Assembly: GCF_004795735.1 (NCBI RefSeq)
Contig: NZ_CP039247.1
Span: 1,178,001-1,242,000 of the forward strand
From: Corynebacterium endometrii
Lineage (GTDB): Bacteria > Actinomycetota > Actinomycetes > Mycobacteriales > Mycobacteriaceae
DNA: 64,000 nucleotides
Reading direction: 5' to 3'
Part shown: piece by piece, positions 56,275 to 64,000 of the stretch
Numbering within the stretch: the first letter of the stretch is position 1
Layout: the number at the start of each line of letters is the position of its first letter
Made by a program: the position numbers and the translations under genes
The notes under the pieces: generated by a model
Database searches by the model: none
Told to the model about the DNA's origin: nothing
The model's input: only the letters and a program-made list of their open reading frames with translations

Positions 56275-57153
56275 TTACACGCCGGCGGCCTTCTTCAACG
56301 CAGCCGCTACGGAGGCCTGTTCAGACGCATCGGCTACGGTCTCGAAGTGGGATGCGACGCTCTCAAGCGCGGAATCCTTAGCGCCTTCGCCCACATGCAC
56401 TACTGACAGTTCAACGTCGCCGCCCGCGGCACTGGTAAAGGCCTCGGCGAAAGCCGCATCATCCATATCCTGTGCGGTACCAGTAGTGACTAAGAGGACG
56501 CGAGCCGGCTGCCCGCTTTGCGCCGCATAATCGGCCGCGTTAGCTACCGCGGCTACAACTGCACTGCGGGTCTGCGGTACGCCGCCTGTACCAAAACGTA
56601 TAACCGTACCGGAGGCTGCATCGGCGGGACCGAAGTTAAGGTTGGCTCGGTAGCCCACCTGCACGCCCGGCGAAAGTGGGGAAGAGTAGTTCCACACCGC
56701 AACTTGCTTACCCTCGGCGCCCAGATCCTGGGCGGTTTCCGCCAGGGAGTTGGATACCGGCGCGAAGAATCCCGTCATGCCATCGCTGGTATCGAAAAGA
56801 AGCAGGGTGTTCTCAGGACTTGGTCCACTGGGGGCAGGGGATGGGGCGGGTGTTGAAGATTCATCCGATGAACGAGCGGTGGACGAATCGGTGCCTGAGG
56901 TCTCCGATGCGGCAGACTCGCTAGCCTCGTCCTCAGAAGCGGTGGTGGTAGCTGATGGAGTCTCAGCTAGGTCGGTTTCCCTCGGCGTTTCGGAGGTAGC
57001 TTCCTTATCGGAGGAAGCAGCCACCTGGTCATCGGAACCACCGCCCATGAAATAGACAGCTGCGCCAATAATCGCGACGATTGCTAGGACGATGACCGCC
57101 CACAGCCAACCGGCAAGTTTTGGGTTACTTTCTCCATTTGAATGACGTGCCAC
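56275..57153 (-). CDS. Membrane-anchored vWA-like protein with Ser/Thr/Glu-rich linker
   Basis: 292 residues from GTG 57153 (GGAAGG upstream). One membrane segment (LAGWLWAVIVLAIVAIIGAAVYFM, about 12-35), a low-complexity linker of Ser, Thr, Ala and Glu (about 40-118), then a domain of about 170 residues starting LLLFDTSDGM that resembles a von Willebrand A fold. The metal-site signature DxSxS reads DTSDG, so the last serine is missing. Predicted outside the cell. Function unknown. A longer frame to 57201 lacks plausible start signals. Confidence 0.6.
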   Translation of the reverse strand: MARHSNGESNPKLAGWLWAVIVLAIVAIIGAAVYFMGGGSDDQVAASSDKEATSETPRETDLAETPSATTTASEDEASESAASETSGTDSSTARSSDESSTPAPSPAPSGPSPENTLLLFDTSDGMTGFFAPVSNSLAETAQDLGAEGKQVAVWNYSSPLSPGVQVGYRANLNFGPADAASGTVIRFGTGGVPQTRSAVVAAVANAADYAAQSGQPARVLLVTTGTAQDMDDAAFAEAFTSAAGGDVELSVVHVGEGAKDSALESVASHFETVADASEQASVAAALKKAAGV

Positions 57154-57216
57154 AGGCCCTGACCTTCCGCAGTGACTAGATTCGTGTGCTGGTGGACCCA
57201 ACGATGGCCACCTAGG

Positions 57217-58080
57217 TTATGTGCCCATCCTAATGGCGCTGCCGGCGTCTATAGCCGCGACAAGCCGATCCCTTAGCGGTTTGGCTTTCTCCGCCAGCCG
57301 ACGCTGGCGATCCACATATTCCGCCTTGCCTGCAGGGGTCTCAATCGCTACAACTCCGTAACCCAAACCGCGGCAATCGTAGGGGGAGGCCTCCATGTCC
57401 AAGGTGCGCGCTTCGAGCGCTAGGCGGAAGGTTGCCAGAAACAGATCACCCGGAACCAAGGGCCCCAACTTCGAAGCCCACTTGTACAGGTCCATGGTGA
57501 CGTGAACGCAACCACATTGGTCTTTGTCGATTTGCCCCTCGCGATCCAGGACGGTCAGATTAAGCGGCCGGGCAGGCTCGGTGAAGAAGCGATAAGCATC
57601 ATAGTGCGTGCACTTGATTTTATGGTTCTCAACCACGGCGTTAGTACCTTCAACGCCCAGGCGGAGAGGAAGGTTGTGCCGGGGCTTATTGGTGCGGTAG
57701 ACCATCGCCCACTCGTGCAACCCGAAGCAATCGAAGTGCGCGGGGTTATCCGCGGTGCGGCTGAGAAACTCGCGGATAAATTCGATGGACTGACCCCTGC
57801 GCTCCCATAGCGCCTCAACGTCCAACCAGGTGCCCAAAGAATCGGAGGTGTAATCGCGCCATCGCGCATGCGGAGGGCTACCTTGCAACACAACGCCGGC
57901 GCCCGGGTGCCATTTTTTCAATTGGGACGGGCGTACGGGGTAGTAGTCGAAAAGGAAATCCTCCACAGGGTGGCGTTGCTGTTTACTGCGACGAGCGAGG
58001 TGCCCCTCGGTAAGCTGGGTGGCCTGCGCGACGTGATCGTCGAGTCGAGCCTGCCACTCCTGTTGCGTTGCTACCCTCAT
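57217..58080 (-). CDS. Conserved actinobacterial protein, often labelled 3-methyladenine DNA glycosylase
   Basis: 287 residues: HLARRSKQQRHPVEDFLFDYYPVRPSQLKKWHPGAG near the start, then HFDCFGLHEWAMVY and KIKCTHYDAYRFF. The family is widespread in actinobacteria; databases often carry the name 3-methyladenine DNA glycosylase, but I see no helix-hairpin-helix or other glycosylase signature, so the activity should be regarded as unproven. His and Cys residues in the conserved blocks could bind metal. Start ATG 58080 with GAGGG upstream; 48 bases after the helicase stop, so likely co-transcribed. Confidence 0.6.
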   Translation of the reverse strand: MRVATQQEWQARLDDHVAQATQLTEGHLARRSKQQRHPVEDFLFDYYPVRPSQLKKWHPGAGVVLQGSPPHARWRDYTSDSLGTWLDVEALWERRGQSIEFIREFLSRTADNPAHFDCFGLHEWAMVYRTNKPRHNLPLRLGVEGTNAVVENHKIKCTHYDAYRFFTEPARPLNLTVLDREGQIDKDQCGCVHVTMDLYKWASKLGPLVPGDLFLATFRLALEARTLDMEASPYDCRGLGYGVVAIETPAGKAEYVDRQRRLAEKAKPLRDRLVAAIDAGSAIRMGT

Positions 58081-58128
58081 CCCGCTGCCCTCAGCTTTCC
58101 TTTTCCTACAACTGGTGATCTGTTTTGG

Positions 58129-59583
58129 CTAACTGGTTCCCCGGTGGTTTCCGCGGCGCGAACGGCGAGCGTTGCTTCCGTGGGCCTTGTCTCCAGACTT
58201 TTTCCCCGCCCGTGCTTCCTTGGAGCCACCAGCCTTTCGGCCGCCACGACGTGAACCCTTGGGGTTTCCGTGCTCTCCTGGACCACGGCGCCGGCCCGAA
58301 CGGTGGTTTCGGCGGCCGCCCCTAGATTCGTCCTTGTTCTGGCCGGACTTTCGCCCGTCTTCAGAGTTCGCCTGCGCCTGACCGGGAGGCGGCAGCGGTT
58401 GCCCCTTAGGCTTACGTGCGCCGGTGACTTGGGCCAAGCGAGGGTGGGACGCCGGTTTCGAATGCTCGGTGAGATCTATGATTTCTGCTTCAACCCCCGC
58501 CTTGCCGATGAGCTTTTCCACTTCGGAGCGCTGCTCGTCCATGACTAGGGTTACAACGCGGCCGGAGGTACCCGCGCGGGCGGTACGCCCGGCGCGGTGG
58601 AGGTAAGCCTTGTGTTCGGCCGGAGGATCCACGTGCACAACCAGCGAGACATCGTTGATGTCTATGCCTCGGGCAGCAATATCCGTGGCAACAAGTACGG
58701 GCACTTCACCGGAAGCAAAACCCTCCAGTGCGCGCGTTCGCGCGCCCTGCCCCTTGTCACCGTGGAGTGGCTGCGCGTTGATGCCATTGCGGCGCAGCTT
58801 ACGGACCTGGCGGTCAACGCCATGCTTGGTTCGCATGAACATGATGGTCTTGCCCTCGCGGGCTCCAATACGGATGACTACGTCGTTGCGTTCTTCACGG
58901 GAGCCGCAGTAGAGCAGGTAGTGTTCCATGGTCTCCACCGCGGCCTGTGCGGGCGCGGTGGAGTGGGTAACGGGTTCATTCATATACTGCTTAACCAGCT
59001 TGTTGACGTCGCCGTCTAGGGTGGCTGAAAACAACAGGCGCTGTCCGTCGGCCGGCGTGCGGTCAAGAAGACGGCGTACCTGGGGCAAGAACCCCATGTC
59101 AGCCATCTGATCGGCCTCGTCGAGCGCCGTGATCAGAACGTCTTCGAGGCTTAGTTTCTCTTGGTCGATGAGATCCTGCGCACGCCCAGGGGTCGCTACC
59201 AATAGGTCTACAGGGCGTGCCAGTGAGCGTATGTGCTGATTGATATTTACTCCGCCGACCACGGAGAGCACCCGCAGGCCGAGGCTGTTTGCGGGTTCGT
59301 CGAGGCGTTCATGAATTTGTGCAGCGAGCTCGCGAGTGGGGGCCAAGACTAAGGCACGTGGGCGCGCTGTTTTGGAGGCGCCCAAATCGGCGAGGCGGGT
59401 CAGCATTGGGAGGCCGAAGGTAAAGGTCTTACCTGAGCCCGTGGGCCCGCGGCCTAGGACATCGCGCCCGGCAAGCGCATCGGGAATTGCGGCTTCCTGA
59501 ATTGGAAATGGCTCGAATATACCTTGCCTTTCCAGGACCTGGACGATGGGGCGGGGGAGGCCTAGCTCAGCAAAGGTTGTCAT
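58129..59583 (-). CDS. DEAD-box RNA helicase with long basic C-terminal tail
   Basis: 484 residues from ATG 59583. Q motif FEPFPIQ (about 22), motif I GPTGSGKT (about 46-53), PTRELAAQ, DEAD (about 155), SAT (about 187), and motif VI HRAGRTARAG (about 336). After residue 380 a tail of about 105 residues is rich in Arg, Lys, Gly and Ser (GRKSGQNK, GGRRNHRSGRRRG, RRSRRGNHRG), typical of RNA binding and seen in cold-shock helicases. A TAGAGT box 7 bases before 59583 supports that start over the GTG at 59592. Confidence 0.93.
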   Translation of the reverse strand: MTTFAELGLPRPIVQVLERQGIFEPFPIQEAAIPDALAGRDVLGRGPTGSGKTFTFGLPMLTRLADLGASKTARPRALVLAPTRELAAQIHERLDEPANSLGLRVLSVVGGVNINQHIRSLARPVDLLVATPGRAQDLIDQEKLSLEDVLITALDEADQMADMGFLPQVRRLLDRTPADGQRLLFSATLDGDVNKLVKQYMNEPVTHSTAPAQAAVETMEHYLLYCGSREERNDVVIRIGAREGKTIMFMRTKHGVDRQVRKLRRNGINAQPLHGDKGQGARTRALEGFASGEVPVLVATDIAARGIDINDVSLVVHVDPPAEHKAYLHRAGRTARAGTSGRVVTLVMDEQRSEVEKLIGKAGVEAEIIDLTEHSKPASHPRLAQVTGARKPKGQPLPPPGQAQANSEDGRKSGQNKDESRGGRRNHRSGRRRGPGEHGNPKGSRRGGRKAGGSKEARAGKKSGDKAHGSNARRSRRGNHRGTS

Positions 59584-59590
59584 TGAATCC

Positions 59591-59596
59591 ACTCTA
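59591..59596 (-). promoter_or_regulatory. -10 box (TAGAGT) of a leaderless helicase promoter
   Basis: TAGAGT on the minus strand ends 7 bases before the ATG at 59583. The GTG at 59592 lies inside the box, which argues against it as a start. Confidence 0.5.
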
Positions 59597-59640
59597 GTGC
59601 CGTGTGCCTAGTCTTACCCAATTCCACTTACGGATACGGC

Positions 59641-59678
59641 TAACCCCTAGCCCGTGGGCGCTACGGGGCTAGGGGTTA
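59641..59678. terminator. Strong hairpin between gnd and the helicase gene
   Basis: TAACCCCTAGCCC (59641-59653) and GGGCTAGGGGTTA (59666-59678) form a perfect 13-base stem. No T-run follows on the gnd side, so it may end gnd transcription with help or protect the 3' end. Confidence 0.55.
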
Positions 59679-59735
59679 ACCGGTACCAAGGCGTGACTAT
59701 TGGGGCCGAGCTAAGCCATGGCCCCACCAACGCCT

Positions 59736-61214
59736 TTAATCGGCCATCACCGTCTGGGAGCGGTCCCCGCTCCATTCGATATGGAAGGTACCCGGCTTAT
59801 CCACGCGCTTGTAAGTATGCGCGCCGAAGTAATCACGCTGCCCCTGGATGAGGGCTGCCGGTAGGCGCTTTGAGCGCAGAGAGTCATAGTAGGCCAAAGA
59901 GGAGAAGAATACTGGCGCAGGCAGCCCCAGCTGGGTGGCGAGTACCACGACTCGGCGCCAGGAATCGATGAGGTCTTCAAGCTCAGACTTGAAGTACGGA
60001 TCGAGGATCAGCGCCGGCAGATCTGGGTTGTTGTCATAGGCCTCGCGGATGCGGTCGAGGAATTTGGCGCGGATGATGCAGCCGCCGCGCCAGATGGTGG
60101 CCAGGTCACGCGGGTCCACGTTCCACCCGTATTCCTCAGAGCCGGCCCTGATCTCATCAAAGCCCTGTGAGTATGCAATCAGCTTGGAAGCATAGAGTGC
60201 CTTGCGTACGTCCTCAAGGAAGGCGTCCTTGTCCACTCCGAGGGCTTCGAAGGAGGCTAGTTCGCCTGAAGGCAGCTGGCCCTCTTGGGCCGCGGCCCGC
60301 TGCGCGGTCGAGGATGACAGGGCACGGGCGAATACGGCCTCGGCGATGCCGGTGATTGGGACACCCAGCTCCAAGCCGTTGATGGCAGTCCAGCGGCCGG
60401 TGCCCTTCTGGCCTGCTTCGTCGACGATGATATCCACCAGGGGCTTGCCGGTTTCGGGATCCGTGGCGGCCAATACCTCGGCGGTGATTTCAATCAGGTA
60501 GGAATCCAAGTCCCCGGAGTTCCATTCCTTGAAAACGGCGGCAATATCGGCTGGCTCCATGCCCGCGCCGTAACGTAGCAGCTGGTAGGCCTCGCCGATG
60601 ACCTGCATGTCGGCGTACTCAATGCCGTTGTGGACCATTTTGACGAAATGTCCCGCACCATCTGGGCCAATGTGGGTCACGCACGGAGTGCCATCCACTT
60701 CGGCCGCAATGGATTCGAGGATTGGCCCCAGCGTCTCCCAAGACTCAGCAGGGCCGCCAGGCATGATGGATGGGCCGTTGAGGGCGCCCTCCTCACCGCC
60801 GGAAATACCCGCGCCTACGAAGTGGCGGCCGCGGGCGGCAACCTCCTTTTCGCGGCGGATAGTGTCCGTATACAGCGAATTACCGCCGTCAATGATGATA
60901 TCCCCCTCATCCATGGCGGATGCGAGTTGATCGATGACGGCGTCAGTGGCCTTGCCCGCTTGCACCATGATGATCGCTTTGCGTGGGCGTTCCAGGGACG
61001 CTACGAAGTCCTCGATTGTCTCCGATGGGATGAACGCGCCTTCATCACCATGGTCCTTGATCAGGTCTCGGGTGCGCTCGGGGCTGCGGTTGTACACCGC
61101 CACGGTGTTGCCGTTGCGGGCAAAGTTGCGCGCCAAGTTGGAACCCATGACGGCTAACCCCACGACGCCTATCTGCGCCGTGCCGCGTTGTGCATTCTCA
61201 GTCTTTTCAGTCAT
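59736..61214 (-). CDS. gnd: 6-phosphogluconate dehydrogenase, decarboxylating
   Basis: Third enzyme of the oxidative pentose phosphate pathway, giving ribulose 5-phosphate and NADPH. 492 residues from ATG 61214. NADP-binding GLAVMGSNLARN (about 19-30), signature GISGGEEGALNGPSIMPGG (about 134-152), VKMVHNGIEYADMQ (about 191) and C-terminal YFGAHTYKRVDKPGTFHIEW. The longer form from 61259 is unlikely: a TACACT -10 box (61226-61221) sits 6 bases before 61214. Confidence 0.97.
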   Translation of the reverse strand: MTEKTENAQRGTAQIGVVGLAVMGSNLARNFARNGNTVAVYNRSPERTRDLIKDHGDEGAFIPSETIEDFVASLERPRKAIIMVQAGKATDAVIDQLASAMDEGDIIIDGGNSLYTDTIRREKEVAARGRHFVGAGISGGEEGALNGPSIMPGGPAESWETLGPILESIAAEVDGTPCVTHIGPDGAGHFVKMVHNGIEYADMQVIGEAYQLLRYGAGMEPADIAAVFKEWNSGDLDSYLIEITAEVLAATDPETGKPLVDIIVDEAGQKGTGRWTAINGLELGVPITGIAEAVFARALSSSTAQRAAAQEGQLPSGELASFEALGVDKDAFLEDVRKALYASKLIAYSQGFDEIRAGSEEYGWNVDPRDLATIWRGGCIIRAKFLDRIREAYDNNPDLPALILDPYFKSELEDLIDSWRRVVVLATQLGLPAPVFFSSLAYYDSLRSKRLPAALIQGQRDYFGAHTYKRVDKPGTFHIEWSGDRSQTVMAD

Positions 61215-61220
61215 GCGCCT

Positions 61221-61226
61221 AGTGTA
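61221..61226 (-). promoter_or_regulatory. -10 box (TACACT) of a leaderless gnd promoter
   Basis: TACACT on the minus strand ends 6 bases before the ATG at 61214, consistent with a leaderless gnd mRNA. Confidence 0.5.
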
Positions 61227-61334
61227 CGTCACGCAAGGATGGGTAGATTGAATAGGCAATAGTCTTGCGCGAAGTTATCCCCTAAGCCCGGGACTACCGC
61301 ACCGCCCATCCCACACAGAAAAGTCAGATTTATC

Positions 61335-61781
61335 ATGAGCGTCCAAGAGATTATTTCCTCCCATCTAGAACTAGCCGCACAGCGCCCATTGACCCAAGAG
61401 GAGCTGGCCACTGTTAATGACTCCGTCCCTGGACCTGACGCTGCCCTAGGCATCCGCTACACCCATATCTCCCACGGGGAGGTACGGAGTCAGATCCGCG
61501 TGAACTCCTCTCACTTCCAGCCCTGGGGCGTGGTAAACGGTGGCGTGTATTGCGTATTAGCCGAGTCCGCCGCATCGCTGGGGGGCGTCATAGCTGCCGG
61601 CGCCCCAGCGGTTGGGGTTAACAACGACACTAACTTCATCAAGTCGGTGAGCGAGGGGGTCATCGAAGCCACCGCCACACCCATTCAGCTTGGGGGCCGC
61701 ACGCACCTGTGGCGCGTGGACATGCACGTTGAGGGGACTCTAGTGGCCACCTCGCAGGTGCGTTTGATGATCCTCCGCTAG
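61335..61781 (+). CDS. PaaI-family acyl-CoA thioesterase
   Basis: 148 residues, single hotdog domain. The segment FQPWGVVNGGVYCVLAESAASLGG (about 57-80) is the PaaI-type active-site helix with a Glu/Asp nucleophile position, followed by NNDTNFIKSVSEGVIEATATPIQLGGRTHLW. It would hydrolyse small acyl-CoA or menaquinone-pathway thioesters; a 1,4-dihydroxy-2-naphthoyl-CoA thioesterase role is a possibility but not proven. It diverges from gnd. Confidence 0.85.
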   Translation: MSVQEIISSHLELAAQRPLTQEELATVNDSVPGPDAALGIRYTHISHGEVRSQIRVNSSHFQPWGVVNGGVYCVLAESAASLGGVIAAGAPAVGVNNDTNFIKSVSEGVIEATATPIQLGGRTHLWRVDMHVEGTLVATSQVRLMILR

Positions 61782-61808
61782 GCGCGGCCCACACGGTCAA
61801 TAAGGATC

Positions 61809-61814
61809 TATACT
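61809..61814 (+). promoter_or_regulatory. -10 box (TATACT) of a leaderless methyltransferase promoter
   Basis: TATACT ends 7 bases before the ATG at 61822. No ribosome site is present between. Confidence 0.55.
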
Positions 61815-61821
61815 TTGAGCT

Positions 61822-62424
61822 ATGCCTACCTGGAAAGAAGTTACGTCAGCTAATCCGGCCCATTCACATAATTTTGCCCGCAGGTGGAAGACACTCGAGG
61901 CAGAAGGCACTGACATCCACGGTGAAGCACGCCTGGCCGACGCGATGAGTGAGCGCGGTTCCCGCATTCTTGATGCCGGATGCGGGACGGGACGCGTGGG
62001 CGGTGAGCTCATCCGCCGCGGCCATGACGTCACGGGCATTGATGTAGACCCCATCCTTATTGACTACGCCACCAAGGATCACCCGGACGGAAAGTGGATT
62101 GTGGGTGACTTGTCCTCCGATCCGCTACCTGAATCCGCTTTTGATCTGGCGGTGTGCGCCGGCAATGTCATGGGCTTTGTCGCAATCGAGGGCCGTAAAC
62201 CTGCGCTGGAGAACCTTTTTACTTCGCTCAAGCCGGGCGGACGTCTCGTGGTGGGATTCGGCTCAGGCCGGGGTTGGGATTTCACAGACTTCCTCGCCAT
62301 GGCAGAGGAGTGCGGATTCCGGGTGGATAGCACCTTCAGCTCGTGGGACTTAAAGCGATTCACGGACAATTCGACCTTTTTGGTGGCAATCCTGTCCCAT
62401 CCGGGCGCGGGTCTCATCTCGTAG
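61822..62424 (+). CDS. Class I SAM-dependent methyltransferase
   Basis: 200 residues. Motif I LDAGCGTGRVGGEL (about 51-64), GIDVDPILIDYA (about 73), GDLSSDPLPESAFDLAVCAGNV (about 95-116) and LKPGGRLVVGF. A small, stand-alone enzyme of the methyltransferase 11/25 type, substrate unknown. Distinct from the 270-residue enzyme at 43774-44586. Confidence 0.83.
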   Translation: MPTWKEVTSANPAHSHNFARRWKTLEAEGTDIHGEARLADAMSERGSRILDAGCGTGRVGGELIRRGHDVTGIDVDPILIDYATKDHPDGKWIVGDLSSDPLPESAFDLAVCAGNVMGFVAIEGRKPALENLFTSLKPGGRLVVGFGSGRGWDFTDFLAMAEECGFRVDSTFSSWDLKRFTDNSTFLVAILSHPGAGLIS

Positions 62425-62462
62425 CATTCAACAGCCCGAAACTTTTTCTTCCACAACACAAT

Positions 62463-62506
62463 AAGGCCGGTACCTCGCTTCATCTCGAAGCGGGTACCGG
62501 CCTTGT
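62463..62506. terminator. Bidirectional hairpin between the methyltransferase and ndh
   Basis: AAGGCCGGTACCtCGCTTC (62463-62481) pairs with GAAGCgGGTACCGGCCTT (62486-62503), with flanking weak T/A runs (ATAAGG and CCTTGTC). It lies in the gap between convergent genes and can serve both. Confidence 0.65.
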
Positions 62507-62546
62507 CAGCTGCTATGACAGCCGCGCCAAGCTAGGTGGGGTGGCT

Positions 62547-63881
62547 TTAGTCCTCTAGGGCCAAGCGTGCGTCACGCTGCTGCTTGGTGATTTCCATGTT
62601 GCCGCGGTTACGGCTAAAGGCGTTCACGCCCCAGTTAATCAGGGTCAGGGCACGGTTACGGAAGCCGACCAGATAGGTTACGTGGAGACCCAACCAAGCC
62701 AACCATGCCGGGAAGCCGGAGAATTCAGTCTTGCCGATCTTCACCACGGCGTTGCCGCGGGAAATGATGGCCATGGAGCCCTTGTCAAAGTAATCGAAGG
62801 CCTCGGCACCGTCCTGCTCGGAGTCCTCGTCAACCTTTGCGGCAATGAGCTTCGCAGCATGGGCACCAGTCTGCAGCGCCACCTGGGCAACGCCTGGAAG
62901 GCGGTCGAGGTTGATCATGTCACCCAAGACGTAGACATTGCTGTACTCACCCACGGTCAGGTCTGGGTTGACGGATACGCGACCGGCACGGTCAACCTCA
63001 ACGCCGGCCTGGTCAGCGACCATCTTGCCCAGTGGGGAAGCGGAGACACCGGCGGACCAAATCTTGGTAGCGCCCTCCAAGGTGACTTCCTCTTCGGTCT
63101 TCATGTGCTTGTAGGTAACCGCATCGGCGGTTACGTCGGTAACCATTGCATTGAGGCGGACGTCCACGCCGAGCTTCTCGAGAGTACGCTGCGCCTTGCG
63201 GCCCAGGCGCTTGCCGAAAGGAGGTAGAACCTGAGGCGCGCCGTCCAGCAAGTAAATCTTTGCGGACGAGGCTCCGTAGTTGGAGAAACCGTCACGCAGG
63301 GTGCGGTTAGCCAGCTCTGCGATCTGGCCGGTCAGCTCAACGCCGGTGGGTCCGGCACCAACGATGATGAAGGACAGCAGTCGCTCGCGCTCGGCTGGGT
63401 CGTCGGTGAGCTCAGCCTTCTCAAAGGCACCAATGATGCGGGAGCGCAGCTCGAGCGCATCGTCCAGAGTCTTCATGCCCGGGGCAAACTCGGCGAAGTG
63501 ATCGTTGCCGAAGTAGGACTGGCCTGCACCGGCGGCAACGATCAGAGAATCGAAGCCGTAGGTACGGGTGAAATCGTCAGAAACCGCGGTCACGGTCTTG
63601 GCCTCGAGGTTAATGTCCGTAACCTCGGCGTTGACGAAGTTAGCGTTGTCCTGCCCGCGCAGAATCTGGCGAGTAGATGGCGCAACCTCGCCGGCGGAGA
63701 CGATGCCGGTGGTCACCTGATAAAGCATCGGCTGGAACAGGTGGTGGTTCTGCCTATCAATCAGGGTGATGTCTACATCAGCGCCCTTGAGCTTTTCAAC
63801 TGCATTCAAGCCGCCAAAGCCAGCGCCGATAACTACGACGTGGTGACGGCCGCCGTTTGGACGAAACGGGGTATCAGCCAT
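62547..63881 (-). CDS. ndh: Type II NADH dehydrogenase
   Basis: Peripheral membrane flavoprotein that passes electrons from NADH to menaquinone without pumping protons. 444 residues from ATG 63881 (GAGGGA upstream). FAD motif VVIGAGFGGLNAVEKL (about 15-30), NADH-binding IIVGAGPTGVELTGQIAEL (about 171-189) and the second FAD stretch VYVLGDMINL (about 305-314). The C-terminal part (GLHVTYLVGFRNR) fits the membrane-binding region. A longer frame to 63953 is without a recognisable start. Confidence 0.94.
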   Translation of the reverse strand: MADTPFRPNGGRHHVVVIGAGFGGLNAVEKLKGADVDITLIDRQNHHLFQPMLYQVTTGIVSAGEVAPSTRQILRGQDNANFVNAEVTDINLEAKTVTAVSDDFTRTYGFDSLIVAAGAGQSYFGNDHFAEFAPGMKTLDDALELRSRIIGAFEKAELTDDPAERERLLSFIIVGAGPTGVELTGQIAELANRTLRDGFSNYGASSAKIYLLDGAPQVLPPFGKRLGRKAQRTLEKLGVDVRLNAMVTDVTADAVTYKHMKTEEEVTLEGATKIWSAGVSASPLGKMVADQAGVEVDRAGRVSVNPDLTVGEYSNVYVLGDMINLDRLPGVAQVALQTGAHAAKLIAAKVDEDSEQDGAEAFDYFDKGSMAIISRGNAVVKIGKTEFSGFPAWLAWLGLHVTYLVGFRNRALTLINWGVNAFSRNRGNMEITKQQRDARLALED

Positions 63882-64000
63882 TACGATTCCCTCTCTTTTA
63901 TCTATGGATCTAAGTTCGCAGTACAGTGTAGACCCCTCTAACTGAGAGCTCACAATTCCGCTGTGTTTTAGGCCACTAATCTGCGATCGGAGACAGGTAG

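Overview
The window is a stretch of a Corynebacterium chromosome. The 16S and 23S genes, the gene order (uvrA, infC-rpmI-rplT, pheST, argCJBDFRGH, tyrS, rrn, tlyA-nadK-recN-steAB, xerD-pldP-scpAB-rluB-cmk-der, secA2-odhI-ftsR) and the many leaderless TANNNT promoters all match the genus, and much of the order is also shared with Mycobacterium (the Rv1689-Rv1713 and Rv1821-Rv1830 regions). I see no prophage, insertion sequence, CRISPR array or transferred island. This is core genome with a few lineage-specific genes.

Layout. Positions 1-1450 hold a truncated DoxX-like membrane protein and a metallo-beta-lactamase-fold hydrolase, both on the minus strand. From 1535 to 10560 lie uvrA, the infC-rpmI-rplT translation operon (with a long leader and a non-canonical AUC start for IF3), an rRNA/tRNA methyltransferase and pheST. 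After a small secreted protein, 11274-20004 carries the complete arginine pathway from N-acetylglutamate onward, argCJBDF-argR and argGH, with candidate ArgR sites before argC and argG. Then come a Trm112-like protein, tyrS and one complete 16S-23S-5S operon (22523-27806) with a strong promoter, BoxA-like elements and a long 23S processing stem, but no spacer tRNA.

From 27990 to 43667 almost everything is on the plus strand in tightly coupled operons: an RG-rich TPR protein, a HAD phosphatase, a 55-residue conserved small protein, TlyA, NAD kinase, RecN, the SteA/SteB cell-separation pair, a Nudix hydrolase, XerD, the orphan ParA protein PldP, ScpA/ScpB, a pseudouridine synthase, CMP kinase and the GTPase Der. 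The theme is chromosome segregation, cell separation and ribosome maturation.

From 43774 to 50908 is more variable: a methyltransferase, a two-gene heterodimeric ABC exporter whose first half has lost its Walker A region, a lipoprotein esterase, an antitoxin-like small protein, tRNA-Pro(GGG), a YchJ-like protein and an alpha/beta hydrolase fused to an OsmC domain without the usual cysteines. From 51009 to 56072 is the secA2-odhI-ftsR-nuclease-MerR block, linking accessory secretion, 2-oxoglutarate metabolism and control of division. The rest (56275-63881) carries a membrane-anchored vWA-like protein, a glycosylase-like protein, a DEAD-box helicase with a basic tail, 6-phosphogluconate dehydrogenase, a thioesterase, a second methyltransferase and a type II NADH dehydrogenase.

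No wholly new multi-gene system is evident. The most unusual items are the AUC-started infC behind an attenuator-like leader, the asymmetric ABC exporter, the cysteine-less hydrolase-OsmC fusion, and the RG-rich protein next to the rRNA operon. All family assignments come from reading motifs and gene order; no database search was run.
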